The notes: generated by a model not told the origin, from the letters alone. A stretch of DNA of 64,000 bases from Cordylochernes scorpioides (GCA_030710605.1 CP092872.1:94644922-94708921); one strand, 5' to 3'; counted from the first letter of the stretch, positions 9,993 to 19,175 are shown. A program made the numbers and translations.

Positions 9993-10475
9993 ATGCTTTT
10001 TTTTCTTAAGGAAATAATCTAGCCGTGCAAATTTTCCTTTCTCTTCAACATATTTCATTGATCATTAAGACTGGAGCAAAGAAAGTCAACAATTAAAATA
10101 ATTTATCGCGATGCGGGTACGTTCATAATTATAAACAAGAAAAACAAATATTTAACATTTATCACTTGTTCTTTTTTTGTTCAACGTTAAAAAACTATTC
10201 TCCGACAATCTTTTATTTTCCCCTTTTTTAAAGAAGCTAGGTTTAATTATAACTTTTTTCCCTTTTTTTATCACCCTTTCTTTAACATTTTCTGCGAAAT
10301 CAACATTTGTTTTAACAATTCTCTGTTTATTTTTTTCTATGTAGAGCGTTTTTTTTTGGTGAAGATTGTATCTTTTAATTGAAGTTTGGCTGGGCTTCTT
10401 CTCGCTTGTATCTTGTTGGCGTTGACAATTGACAATAAAATCATTTTATTAGGACATTATGTCGGTTATATGAAC
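9993..10475. other. Intergenic, no gene recognised
   Basis: Very AT-rich with homopolymer T runs. No exon or transposon end is supported. Confidence 0.4.
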
Positions 10476-10869
10476 AGAATCATCTCCTTCTTCTTCTTCT
10501 TTCTTATCTCCACTCACACATATTAGGGTATCAAGTTGTGACCCTTGATGGTGTCTGTTTGACAACCATTATGACTGGGTGAAGTAGAATGCCTTTGTCA
10601 TTAAGACTGGGAGCACTACTCAGTGGCAGGCCGACTTAGCTCCAAAAGAAATGGCCGCCTTTGACACGAGGAACAGATGCCATGTGCAGCAGCTCCTAAC
10701 ATGGAGTACAAACGCTGCTCATCCTGTATCCCTGGATTAGGAGCCCTTACAAGGTACTATCAGCCGGGCCAGCTGAGCCCAGATATTTTAGTGAGGTTGT
10801 TACTGCTCCCCCTCCTCCTTTTTCATCCGGGCTTGGGACCAGCAAAGGTGGAGGTGGAGAATCATCTCC
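10476..10869 (-). mobile_element. SINE-C, full copy with 12-bp target-site duplication
   Basis: A 370-bp body (10488-10857) is bounded by AGAATCATCTCC at 10476-10487 and 10858-10869. On the minus strand it starts GC-rich with GGTCCCAAGCCCGGATG and ends ATGATTGAGTGGAGATAAG-like plus a GAA-rich tail. The tail and the duplication indicate LINE-driven insertion. A second full copy is at 16733-17104. Short open frames inside carry no domain. The insertion lies inside the 5' part of a K-family element whose core follows at 10896. Confidence 0.75.
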
Positions 10870-10895
10870 GATACAGTATCAGAGTAAAAAAAAAA

Positions 10896-10998
10896 GGTAT
10901 CGTGGATTAAACTGGCGAAACCGCTTGGAGGGTTCACCACTGATGAGCCAAGCCCTTCCAATATATATATATTTCATCGCAGTAAGGACAGTAGAAAG
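10896..10998 (+). mobile_element. K-family core downstream of the SINE-C insertion
   Basis: CTGGC-GAAA-CCGCT, GGAGGG, ACCA-CUGAUGA-GCCAA and CCCTTCC are present. The 5' strand is altered (GGTATCGTGG), so the predicted cleavage strand is lost. It ends TTTCATCGCAGTAAGGACAGTAG. Confidence 0.55.
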
Positions 10999-11084
10999 TG
11001 TGTTTTATCTGTAAAAGAAGATTTCATGCTTAATAGTTTTATTTCTTATATGGGGATAGTTGGAGGAGTAGTTTAAACTGTCGA

Positions 11085-11670
11085 TATTCAACACCTATGA
11101 CCCAGGATCGAATCCCGCATTTGGACACTTTTTTTTCCGGATCAAAACAACAGCAGCAACAACAAAAATTGCTCCAATGGTCCTTGATTCTTGCAAAGGT
11201 CCAAACCCACCAGCGAGTGTAAATAAACCAACGAAACCCTGGAACACTTGTACGAGGTGTGTTCAAAAAGTATCGCGACTTTTGTGTTTTTTCAAAAATT
11301 ATTTATTTATTTATGAATACCTATTTTTGTCCCCTTCAAAGTATTCCCCATGAGATATTATACACTTGTGCCAACGGTTTTTCCAATCTTCGAAGCACTT
11401 CAAAAAAACATTTTTTTTAAAAATCTTTTCAGCTCCTCCTTCGATGCCGTCTTTATCTCGTCAAGCGTAGCGTAACGTCGTCCTTTCATGGGCCTCTTCA
11501 GTTTAGGGGACAAGAAAAAGTCACAGGGGGCCAGATCTGGGGCCAGATCTTGTAAGTGCAAAAATCAAACTTCTTTCTATATGTGTAGACATGTGGTGTT
11601 CTTACAGTAAAAGCAGTCGCTTACTACTGCCCACCATGATTATCATGGCTTCTACCACTTGTACTAGGGA
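11085..11670 (+). mobile_element. SINE-A copy split by a mariner remnant
   Basis: The left part (11085-11250) has the tRNA-like B box GGATCGAATCCC followed by the SINE-A body to GGAACACTTG. The right part (11551-11670) continues with AGTGCAAAAATCAAACTTCT through TACTAGGGATAATA. The two halves rejoin at a TA, the usual mariner target. Confidence 0.6.
11251..11552 (-). pseudogene. Mariner transposase remnant, D,D34D type
   Basis: The left end is a mariner terminal repeat, TACGAGGTGTGTTCAAAAAG. On the minus strand a frame keeps the last catalytic Asp block (APCDFFLSPKLK) and the C-terminal MKGRRYATLDEIKTASKEE segment, then frameshifts in an A run. The other terminal repeat and the first two thirds of the gene are deleted, so it is inactive. 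A sister remnant lies at 17283-17548. Confidence 0.75.
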
Positions 11671-11689
11671 TAATACAAATTCCTTAATA

Positions 11690-12008
11690 ACGACATTTGA
11701 AAATTATCCCGCATGTGTTTCTTTTAAACGAAAAATCGAAATTTATTTTTAAGGAGAAATAACGATTATTTCTAACCTTAAAGATGAAGTATGAAAGGAT
11801 GAATTGTGAAGAGTAATGATAAACGGAAAAATAAAAGTGTCCAGAGGGATGGGAATTCCCATCTTTTTTTTTCCGTTTATCATTACTCTTCACAATTCAT
11901 TCTTTCATACTTCATCTCTAAGGTTAGAAATAATCGTTATTTCTCCTTGAAAATAAATTTCGATTTTTTTAGTTTAAAAGAAACACACGCGGGATAATTT
12001 TCAAATGT
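11690..12008. repeat. Inverted repeat (foldback), arms about 130-150 bp
   Basis: The left arm (AAAATTATCCCGCATGTG...GATGAAGTATGAAAGGATGAA) is repeated inverted on the right with few changes. The centre has GTGTCCAGAGGGATGGGAATTCCCAT, a relic of a tRNA-like segment. A related foldback with an intact tRNA-like centre is at 48700-49015. Confidence 0.65.
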
Positions 12009-12529
12009 CGTTTTACAATCATAAGCCGCATTATATTGGATTACAAATTTCTTATATACATTAAAGAAATGTTGAAGACAAAGACATCCAATTCGACAAT
12101 GCTTTCTCGATGTCGGTAAATCTTTGAAACACTGGCCATTCTATGCCCACCAAGCTAACCACAACTTTGAACTTCCGCTGCCTTGTTTCGTGTCCAAAAA
12201 TTGTCTTTAAAAATACCAATGAGATCCGCCCAGCAATCTTCCTTGGAAGTGTTCCATCAATTACGTCATGGGTCGTATGACGCAATAATCCGACTACATC
12301 GAAATTCCCCCTTTACAAATTAATAGACCAATTAATTCCACAGACTCTGTTAAGTGGAAAGAAGGAAAAATTATTATTAATCCCTTCAATTAATTGGTCA
12401 CGCAACCATTACGTAAAGTTCCTCCTCCCCCCCCAATCTAAAATCTACAATGGCTAGTTTCCATATGCCGATGGGATTTGGTGAGAATTCGGAGATAGAG
12501 GAAATTTTCTGGTGGTTTTAAACTTCTCG

Positions 12530-13140
12530 TATTCAGAGATCAGGTAACATATATAGGTTGAATTTTTTTTTTTTAATCTGTAATGGTTTAACCCTCTCAA
12601 CTTCTGAGATTAGGTAGTATTATCTTATCAACACTCCGAGTAAATGATAGAAAATGGTAAATTAGTTTAAAGTAGATGAGATGCAACCCTGCAACCCCAA
12701 AACACATTATTGACTGTATTAACTCATCCATTAATGAGCTCTACTCTTCCCCGGCAAATACCATCAACAAGCTTTACAAGCTTGATACCCTAATATGATT
12801 GAGTGGAGATAAGAAAGAAGAAGAAGAATATTGGCATGTTATATTGGTTAAAATTTTAAAAAAATCTGTAATGGTTGTTAAACCCTCTCCACTTCTGAGA
12901 TTAGGAAGTATAACTTATCAACACTCGGAGAAAAATGATAGAAAACGGTAAATTAGGCTAAAGTTGATTGGTAATTCCCAAGTTGTATTGTTTAATTTTT
13001 TTTTTGTAATTGTTTATCCCTTTACATTTCTGAGATCAGGTACCATTGGCTTATCAACACTCGGAGTAAAATTATGGAAAATGGTAAATTAGACTAAAGT
13101 TGATTGATAATTCCCATGTTATATCGGTTAAAAATACTTT
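12530..13140. repeat. Three diverged tandem copies, about 150-bp unit
   Basis: Each copy has TCTGTAATGGTT..ACCCTCTC-like, TTCTGAGATTAGGTA and TTATCAACACTCGGAG followed by ATGATAGAAAATGGTAAATTAG. They start near 12577, 12868 and 13003. Copies 1 and 2 are separated by a SINE-C tail (12715-12835). Confidence 0.6.
12715..12835 (+). mobile_element. SINE-C-type 3' tail fragment
   Basis: It contains CTCATCCATTAATGAGCTCTACTCTTCC and CTTGATACCCTAATATGATTGAGTGGAGATAAG with an AAGAAG tail, matching the 3' end of the full SINE-C copies. Confidence 0.55.
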
Positions 13141-13419
13141 AATATCTTTAGGTAAATCTAATATATGTCTTAATATGCATATAAGGTATGTAGGTTTATA
13201 TGGTGTCAGTTTTATTTGACCGCTGATTGGTTCTCTACGATCACATGACCTTAATCAGCCAATCAGAGTTCAATAAAGCGAGGTTGTAGCTCAGTGGTGA
13301 CATTGATGAAATGATACGAGAGACATGAAGTAAACGTTATACAAGTAAATACGATGTTACGTCATCATTTTAATCTTCAGACTTCTTTATTATATTGTAG
13401 CGAAGTATTTATCATTTTA

Positions 13420-13670
13420 CACTTTTATTAACAGAGTATTTTTACACATATAAATTTACTGGCAATGCGCTTCTTTTAAATATCATCAAATATTATCTCT
13501 ACAGACCTTACTGCAATGATACGAGTTATTGAATGAGAGGGCTTGGCTCATCAGTAGTGAACCCTCTCAGCGGTTTCGCCAAATTAATCTCTAGACCGCT
13601 CTATTATTGTATTGGATTGGTTTGGAATATACCCTGTATTTTTTATGGAAGAGTATTTTCCATTTTTTTA
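13420..13670 (-). mobile_element. K-family element, complete ribozyme core, GAGAGGG subtype
   Basis: On the minus strand: AGCGG (13600-13596), U, C (13594) with the predicted cut after it, UAG pairing with CUA, UUGGC-GAAA-CCGCU, GAGAGGG, CUA-CUGAUGA-GCCAA, CCCTCTC (ending 13535). Compared with the copy at 49978-50044, helix I (G-C to A-U) and helix IV (G-C to A-U) change on both strands. The 3' part is ATTGCAGTAAGGTCTGTAGA. Confidence 0.65.
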
Positions 13671-13844
13671 TGTTTATATTTTTATACTCTGTAAAATTCC
13701 CTCATTCCTTATCTTTTGTTTTATCATTGATAGTTTGTTCTTGCCTTAAATAAATTGCTATCTCATCCTGAAGTTTTTGTCTTCCCTAATTTTCCACATG
13801 GCAATAATGTATTGGACTGGTTCTTTTCAGTTCCAAAAATAACT

Positions 13845-13910
13845 TTACTAGGTACCGCTCAAAAAGAGCAACCTAGCTTATGTTATTTACAACAATGAAT
13901 AATATTAACA
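13845..13910 (-). mobile_element. SINE-B tail fragment
   Basis: The block CTAGGTTGCTCTT..TGAGCGGTACCTAGTAAAG is present on the minus strand without the tRNA-like head. Confidence 0.5.
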
Positions 13911-13911
13911 A

Positions 13912-14130
13912 CAAAAAAGGCATATCCTGACCAGGCTCAAATGAGCATTTCTAGATGGCAGAGCGCCATCTAGTGGAACAAAAATGAACTAAACGTTTAT
14001 TTAACGTATTCCGTGATATTTGGCCAATCCAATTTCTTGATAAATCAAGAAAAATTCAACCACGAACGCATTTCGGGCTGTTGGCCCTCGTCAGCGTAAC
14101 GCAGACTGTACCTCTACGACCAAAATTTTG
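13912..14130 (-). mobile_element. Short Penelope-type hammerhead element
   Basis: It contains GGCATATCCTGACCAGG, TAGATGGCAGAGCGCCATCTAGTGG and, on the minus strand, a hammerhead. The same modules in the same order occur at 49468-49700 and in fragments at 44000-44390. No protein is encoded. Confidence 0.6.
14058..14100 (-). ncRNA. Hammerhead ribozyme, type I, slightly altered stem III
   Basis: On the minus strand CUGACGA (14094-14088), GGGC-CAACA-GCCC and GAAA are perfect. The stem III strand is UGCGUU rather than CGCGUU, and stem I is partly lost (TTACG against CGUGG). Confidence 0.6.
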
Positions 14131-14138
14131 GTGAAGGT

Positions 14139-14284
14139 TACACTGATAGACAAAACTTAAGGAAGTTGTACCTTATAGGATATATATATCGGGATTAAGA
14201 AAATATCTCTCAGAGTTACTTTCTGAATCCCGATATATATATGCTATAAGGTACAACTTCCTTAAGTTTTGTCTATCAGTGTTA
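14139..14284. mobile_element. CAT-family MITE, near-palindromic
   Basis: The two halves are inverted: ACACTGATAGACAAAACTTAAGG at the left and its complement at the right, with CCGATATATATA inside both arms. Confidence 0.65.
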
Positions 14285-14289
14285 TTTAC

Positions 14290-14372
14290 ATATTAAAACA
14301 TAGTGTCCAATGAGGGATTCGATCCTGGTTCATGGCTGTCAGGAATCGAGGGTTTTAACCCCTCGTCCTTGT
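14290..14372 (-). mobile_element. SINE-B head fragment
   Basis: Minus strand: GACGAGGGGTTAAAACCCTCGATTCC, then GAACCAGGATCGAATCCC, the same tRNA-like head as at 4701-4769 and 14480-14555. Confidence 0.5.
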
Positions 14373-14384
14373 ATTGGACGGTTC

Positions 14385-14555
14385 CAAAACACTTTATTAG
14401 GTACCGCTCAACAAGAGCAACCTAGTTTATGATAATTGAAACAATAAATAATAAGTGAAGGTTATTCACTTATTAAACAATTTTTAACGCGGGATTCAAT
14501 CCAGGTTCATGACTGTCGGGAATCGAGGGTGTTACCCACTCGTCTACCGACTATG
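14385..14555 (-). mobile_element. SINE-B, near-complete copy
   Basis: The tRNA-like head (AGTCGGTAGACGAGTGGG to GGATTGAATCCCGCG) is followed by a linker and the CTAGGTTGCTCTTGTTGAGCGG tail block, ending ATAAAGTG. The long spacer between A and B boxes recalls a class II tRNA (Ser/Leu), but identity is uncertain. Confidence 0.6.
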
Positions 14556-14724
14556 TTAAAAAAAAAAAAAAAAAAAAAAAACTTTATTAGGGCATCTAGC
14601 CCTGTACGGATTCCCCGTGGAGTTACAGACAATATTAAACTTAAGGGAACAGGTGAAGATGGAATATTTACAATTAAGGTATGGCAAACAGGGTGACTTT
14701 TTATTGTGCCCCTGTTCTTCTCTC

Positions 14725-14787
14725 TTCCACGAGTGCAATTTTCTGGCTTTCACCCAGAAGGCCCGGGTTCGATTCCCGGCGTGGGAA
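14725..14787 (+). pseudogene. tRNA-Glu(UUC) pseudogene
   Basis: The anticodon arm TTCTGG-CTTTCAC-CCAGAA, T arm GGCCCGGGTTCGATTCCCGG and acceptor strand CGTGGGAA match tRNA-Glu(UUC). The 5' acceptor strand is shortened (TTCCACG) and most of the D arm is deleted. Confidence 0.65.
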
Positions 14788-14815
14788 CTACCGACTATGT
14801 TTTATATTTAAAAAA

Positions 14816-14889
14816 TGGCCCATGGGGGGATCGAACCCACGACCTTCGCGTTATTAGCACGACGCTCTAATCAAATGAGCTAATGGGCC
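14816..14889 (-). tRNA. tRNA-Ile(AAU), D-loop damaged
   Basis: A 74-nt gene with a complete cloverleaf: GGCCCAT acceptor pairing with ATGGGCC, anticodon loop CTAATAA (anticodon AAU) and T arm GTGGGTTCGATCCCCC. Compared with the copy at 19420-19493, the D loop is changed (CATTTGAT instead of CAGTTGGT), which removes a conserved G and weakens the A box. It may be a recent pseudogene. A TTTTTT run follows the 3' end. Confidence 0.8.
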
Positions 14890-15105
14890 GATTGGACTGA
14901 GTTTCCCTATATACACTGCGCACTTGCTATTGGATTCAGTAAATTGATGTTTTGATCAAAACTATGGACATATGCCTCTAAGAATGTAACAATTATTATC
15001 TAAATTATACATCAAAGATATAATGCATCGAACAATGCTTTTTCACAAAATCACAAATAAGCATGTTAGACAACATATAAAATATCATCTTTCACTTTTT
15101 TTTGC

Positions 15106-15391
15106 TTATCCCAAGTACACGTGGTACAGACCATGATAATCATGGTGGGTAGTTAGCGACTGCTTTTACTGTAAGTGCACCACATGTCTACACATGTGAA
15201 AAGCAGTTCGACTTTGCACTTACAAATGCCAGAGCCCCGTTTGGTTACTTGCACTCGCTGGTGGGGTTGGACTTTTGCAAGAATAGGGGGCCATTAGAGC
15301 ATTTTTTTTTTAAACAGAAAAAAGTGTCCAATGCGGGAATCGAACCCGGGTCCTAGTGGTCGAAAACCAAACGGTTTAACCAGCCTTCGAC
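15106..15391 (-). mobile_element. SINE-A, reference copy with tRNA-like head
   Basis: Minus strand: a tRNA-like head (15391-15325) with TGGTTAAACCG and the B box GGGTTCGATTCCC, a TTTTTT stretch, then the body with AAAAGTCCAACCCCACC, CATGTGTAGACATGTGG, and the 3' end GTACACG-like..TTGGGATAA. Other copies: 3447-3775, 11085-11670, 16693-17644 (nested) and 61321-61595. Confidence 0.7.
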
Positions 15392-15394
15392 TTG

Positions 15395-15480
15395 GCGCCA
15401 TCTATTGTTTAAAATTATAAACATTTTAAGCATTTCCTTATCGTGCAATTAAAAGTAGCTGATGGCTTGCGCCATCTATT
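15395..15480. mobile_element. Fragment of a Penelope-type short element
   Basis: GGCGCCATCTATTG and TCGTGCAATTAAAAGTAGCTGATGGCTTGCGCCATCTAT match the ends of the foldback at 9727-9992 and the sequence following the hammerhead at 19176-19229. Confidence 0.45.
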
Positions 15481-15579
15481 TGTACACAACACATTTGTAC
15501 TATTTTTTAAAAGACAAATTTAATTATATATTTAAAAAATAAAGAAAAGTAGCGTTAAAAATATGTTTTGAATATTCGT

Positions 15580-15868
15580 AGTGGGGGGGCCCGAGTCCGA
15601 CTTCCAAGTCGTTCCGCCAAGAGATCAACACCACAGAGGTCCGTACGTCTCTTGACCTCACGGACAATACAGCAGCTACATTATGCACTCATGATCCACC
15701 CCGGAATCTGTCACCCCGGAAGCCCTGAACTGGCTGAAGGCCTTGCCTCTCAGACTTTAATGACCGATATGTCCTCACTTCTTTTTTCTAGATTTAATTC
15801 ATTTTGTCTCCTCTCTAATTGTAAATACGCTGCTGTATCACCTTATAAGCGTAAATAAATAAATTTTG
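15580..15868 (+). mobile_element. Probable 3' end of a non-LTR retrotransposon
   Basis: A GC-rich stretch resembling decayed coding sequence passes into CGCTGCTGTATCACCTTATAAGCG and ends in TAAATAAATAAA, a typical LINE tail. There is no intact domain. Confidence 0.35.
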
Positions 15869-15906
15869 AATATTTAGACTTGTGGTTCCATCAATGAGAG
15901 ACTCAC

Positions 15907-16091
15907 CGCTGGTATTAATGAAGGCCACCCCCCAGAGGATGCTCCAGACCCAGCCCAGCACGAATGGCGCCGTCACCAACTGCAGCACGGCCGCCAGGAC
16001 ATTGTAGAGGAAAGGTTTGAGACATCCGTGGTACTCCGTCGTACAGCCGCAGAGTACGGTGAGTGCGGACAGCAGGGTGCCTGTTGACATC
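15907..16091 (-). CDS. Exon of a STUM/Spec3-family membrane protein gene
   Basis: The minus strand reads GTLLSALTVLCG, then CTTEYHG, then two hydrophobic runs including LYNVLAAVLQLVTAPFVLG and GWVWSILWGVAF. This spacing and the GT-SA-TVLCG and GW-WSI-WG motifs are characteristic of the STUM (mechanosensory transduction mediator) / Spec3 family of small two-pass membrane proteins. The exon ends at a good donor, AGC|GTGAGT-like (GTGAGT is the complement of 15901-15906). The acceptor is either after CAG at 16083-16081 (exon start 16080) or after TAG with exon start 16091. Neither has a strong pyrimidine tract. The other exons, including the N-terminal one, are not seen in this window. The frame continues into the intron without meaning. 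Confidence 0.7.
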
Positions 16092-16203
16092 CTACTTGTT
16101 TACACCACACTTACTTCAACATCTGTTACCTAAGCATGTATATATAACACCTTTGTCATAGGCAAGTGTACAACATAGAATATAGGGATATTTAATATTA
16201 TGA

Positions 16204-16530
16204 TGATGCATTAACGCGCTATCTGTTATGAAAATTCGAAACTATTATAGACGCGTATGATTCTTTTTAAAAATTAAACAATTTATACTGCCTTTACTGA
16301 AATGGAAAAAAAAATTAATAGGAGGTCCTGGCTCATCAGTGGTGAACCCTCCCAGCGGTTTCGCCAGTTTAATTAATGGTAGATTAAACTGGCGAAACTA
16401 CTGGGAGGGTTCACCACTGATGAGCTAAGGCCCTCCCATTAATTTTTCCATTGCAGTAAGGGCAGTAGAAACTGTTTCTCTTTAAAAAGAATCATACGCG
16501 TCTATAATAGTTTCGAATTTTCATAAGGAC
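16204..16530. mobile_element. K-family foldback element with long inverted arms
   Basis: Each arm holds, from the outside, GCGCGCCATCTGTTAT-like, TTCGAAACTATTATAGACGCG, an A-rich part, the GCAGTAAGGGCAGTA part, and then the B and C strands of the ribozyme core (CTGGC-GAAA-CCGCT, GGGAGGG, ACCA-CUGAUGA-GCCAG on minus). Helix II is CTGGC/GCCAG here, against TTGGC/GCCAA elsewhere. No AGCGG strand is present between the arms. Confidence 0.65.
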
Positions 16531-16720
16531 ATTTAATAAAGACACCTCTCCTGGGATCTTGCAATTGAAAGGTGATGAATGATAAATAATAAGTTCACTC
16601 GGGCAGAACCATGGCAGAGTTGGGTTATTTGCCTAATCTAGGCTATTTAAGTCTAGCATAGTTTTTTTTTTATATTAATACATTTTTTTTTAAATTATCC
16701 CCAGTATACGTGGAACAGGC

Positions 16721-17116
16721 AATGATAATCATCTTCTTCTTCTTTCTTATCTCCACTCAATCATATTAGGGTATCAAGTTGTGACCCTTGATGGTGTCTG
16801 TTTGACAACCATCATGACTGGGTGAAGTAGAATGCGTCTGCCATTGTCATTAAGACTGGGAGCACTACTCAGTAGCAGGCCGACTTAGCTCCAAAAGAAA
16901 TGGCCGCCTCTGACATGAGGAACAGATGCCATGTGCAACTGCTCCTAACATGGAGTACAAACGCTGCTCATCCTGTATCCCTGGATCAGGAGCCCTTACA
17001 GGGTACTATCAGCCGGGCCAGCTGAGCCCAGGTTTTTTAGTGAGCTTGTTACTGCTCCCCATCCTCCTTTTTCATCCGGGCTTGGGACCGACAAAGGCGG
17101 AGTTAATGATAATCAT
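16721..17116 (-). mobile_element. SINE-C, full copy with 12-bp target-site duplication
   Basis: The 372-bp body 16733-17104 is flanked by AATGATAATCAT at 16721-16732 and 17105-17116. Sequence and tail match the copy at 10488-10857 closely. Confidence 0.8.
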
Positions 17117-17282
17117 GGTAGATAGTAGTTGACGATTGCTTTTTACTGTTAGTGCACCCACATGACTACACACGTAAAAAAAAAAAGTTCGATGTATTTA
17201 CAAATTTACAGAGTTCCGTTTGGTTACATGTATTCATTGGTGGGATGAGACTTTTTCAAGAATCAGGGAGAGCCATTGGGGA

Positions 17283-17548
17283 TACGAGGCTGAACTGAAA
17301 CTGAAGAGGCCCATGAAAGGACGACGTTACGCTACGCTTGACGAGATAAAGACGGCATCGAAGGAGGAGCTGAAAAAGATTTTAAAAAATGATTTTTTGA
17401 AGTGCTTCGAAGATTGGAAAAACCGTTGGCTTAAGTGTATAATATCTCATGGGGATTACTTTGAAGGGGACAAAATAGGTATTCATGAATAAATAAATAA
17501 TTTTTGAAAAAACACAAAAGTCGCGATACTTTTTGAACACACCTCGTA
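17283..17548 (+). pseudogene. Mariner transposase remnant, C-terminal end
   Basis: The left side keeps only TACGAGG of the terminal repeat, then jumps into the transposase C terminus (LKRPMKGRRYATLDEIKTAS, later FEDWKNRWLKCI and GDYFEGDK, stop near 17492). The right terminal repeat GTCGCGATACTTTTTGAACACACCTCGTA is intact, ending 17548. Flanking TA and rejoining SINE-A halves show insertion at a TA. It is the same family as 11251-11552. Confidence 0.75.
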
Positions 17549-17699
17549 TTTTTTAAATTGAGGGGGAAAAAGTGTTTAATGTGAGATTCAACCCCGGGTC
17601 ATGGCAGTAGGAAAACGACAGTTTAGACCATTCGTCAAGCGACCCCCTAATACCAAAATTTTACAGAAGTCAATCATTTTTCTGATACTTTGACCGGTG

Positions 17700-17790
17700 A
17701 CTACAAGGGTTTCGACAAAACAAAGCTATTCTTCAAATAATAGATACTTCGGCCAGTAAACCTTTTTATTGTATCGACAAAATTATTGTA
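17700..17790. mobile_element. End of a hammerhead-type foldback element
   Basis: TTCAAATAATAGATACTTCGGCCAGTAAACCTTTTTATTGT matches, inverted, 18366-18415 and 21570-21605 (the sequence that follows GAAACGTC in this family). Confidence 0.4.
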
Positions 17791-17857
17791 ACATAGTATT
17801 TCTCTTAATTTTATTATTTTTTTATTTAACAGAGTGGTCATTTTTATGTTTTATATC

Positions 17858-18105
17858 TTGCTTTCTTTCCTCTTTTCGCTCTCCACTTCTCCCATCCATA
17901 TTTCCAAATTTTTTTTATTTTATTTATTTATTTTTTAAAATTCTTCTTATTTCTTTATTCTTTCTTATAATCTGTATATATTTACCATATGTATATATTC
18001 TTTCACCATTTTTATTTCCCACTTTCTCCGTTTTGTAACCCCAAGGAGAATCCTCTGTAAGACCTGTGTGTCTTAATAAAGGCTTTTGTGTGTGTGTGTG
18101 TGTGT
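17858..18105 (+). mobile_element. 3' end of a non-LTR element with a TG-rich tail
   Basis: It is nearly identical to 52516-52757: TTTCTTTCCTCTTTTCGCTCTCCACTTCTCCCATCCATA ... CCCCAAGGAGAATCCTCTGTAAGACC, then CTTAATAAAGGC and TTTTGTGTGTG. The 52516 copy is inside an insertion with a 13-bp target duplication, so this is a LINE 3' end. Confidence 0.6.
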
Positions 18106-18234
18106 GTGTTTTATATCTTGCGACTATGTAAATTTCCCTCGTGGCTTATCTTTTGTTTACCTTTTGATAGTTTGTCCTTCCCCTGAAATAAATTGTTGTC
18201 TCCTCCTGAAGTTTTTGTCTTCCCTAATTTTCCA

Positions 18235-18420
18235 CTTGGCAATATTTTGTCCTCGTCAGGAGCGAACAGAAAATTAAAAACATTTGGCAAAGCGTTAGAA
18301 ATTATTCGTTGTTTTAATTTTTGTTCGTTTATGAAAAGGAGAAAAGATTTTTGTCGAAACGTCGAGACAATAAAAAGATTTACTGGCTGAAATATCTTTG
18401 ATTTGAAGAACTATGAATGC
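18235..18420. mobile_element. Foldback with hammerhead-like strands in opposite arms
   Basis: The minus strand near 18245-18260 reads GCTCCTGACGAGGAC (CUGACGA then stem II GGAC). The plus strand near 18352-18372 reads TTTGTCGAAACGTCGAGACAA (stem II GUC, GAAA, palindromic ACGU, C). The two halves of a hammerhead core are thus on opposite strands after an inversion, so neither strand holds a full ribozyme. Confidence 0.45.
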
Positions 18421-18937
18421 CGGCCAGGCAGCCTCTATCTTTACAATAAAAAAAAAGCGGTTTAAAAAAATTCTCAGCTCTCTACGTCTACCTCTCATTA
18501 CCTAACCTGGATGTAACAAAATCGATTTTTATATCGTTGTTTTTTTTCCAGTATTTTCTCAGTCAGTTGTTTCTCAACTGTGGCTCTCCCCCAGTTGTCC
18601 AGGAAACCACAGGTTCAATACACACCGATATAAGTAGACCCTGATCAATTCAATGATTTACCATTGATTTGAGATATCAACTTGAAAGGTCGAGGAAATA
18701 GGCGCCATGTTTAATGTATGGGATATTGATGACACTATTCTGAGAAGTGTAATTTAGTGGAAAAATCATTGAAATTTGGATTTCATTACGCTATAAATAG
18801 AATTACTGTTAAATATTTTATAAAATATAATATAAAAAGGTTTGAATATATCTTTTTTTTATTTATTGATATATAGCAAGCTTTCGGATATTTATTACTT
18901 TCGTTTTATGCGCTTAGAGTATTTCGGACACATCTTA

Positions 18938-19135
18938 TTTAAAGAGACAAGTGTCGCCTCTCCCGTCAAAACCAGACGCCATCTATTGACCGTCGCGACA
19001 AACTAACGGCCTCAGGTCGGTAACAAAGTCACAACACCAGCTTTGGCAAACTGAAAAAAGCGTGTGGACGCTAGTTTGCGGCGACGGTCAATTGACGTCT
19101 ATTTTGACGGGAGAGGCGACACTTGTCTCTTTAGA
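18938..19135. mobile_element. TIR element, TCGCCTCTCCCGTCAAAA family
   Basis: Perfect inverted ends, TAAAGAGACAAGTGTCGCC... and its complement, each followed inward by TCTCCCGTCAAAA. The interior matches the larger element at 39625-39965 (GACGCCATCTATTGACCGTCG, CGGTCGGTAACAAAG). Fragments lie at 19711-19785, 25695-25775 and 44395-44455. Confidence 0.6.
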
Positions 19136-19175
19136 TCAATATCGTCCCGGCAAAATTCACATCTATATCTTATAC

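Larger units (their letters stand above)
16693..17644 (-). mobile_element. SINE-A copy carrying two nested insertions
   Basis: SINE-A sequence runs 16693-16732, 17105-17282 and 17549-17644. It is interrupted by SINE-C (16733-17104) and by a mariner remnant (17283-17548). The tRNA-like head is at 17572-17644 with the B-box-like CGGGGTTGAATC on the minus strand. Confidence 0.6.

Noticed and set aside
16926..17132. 68-codon frame in SINE-C, similar to one at 10677-10910
   Set aside because: Both frames lie in SINE copies and reflect shared SINE sequence, with no domain.
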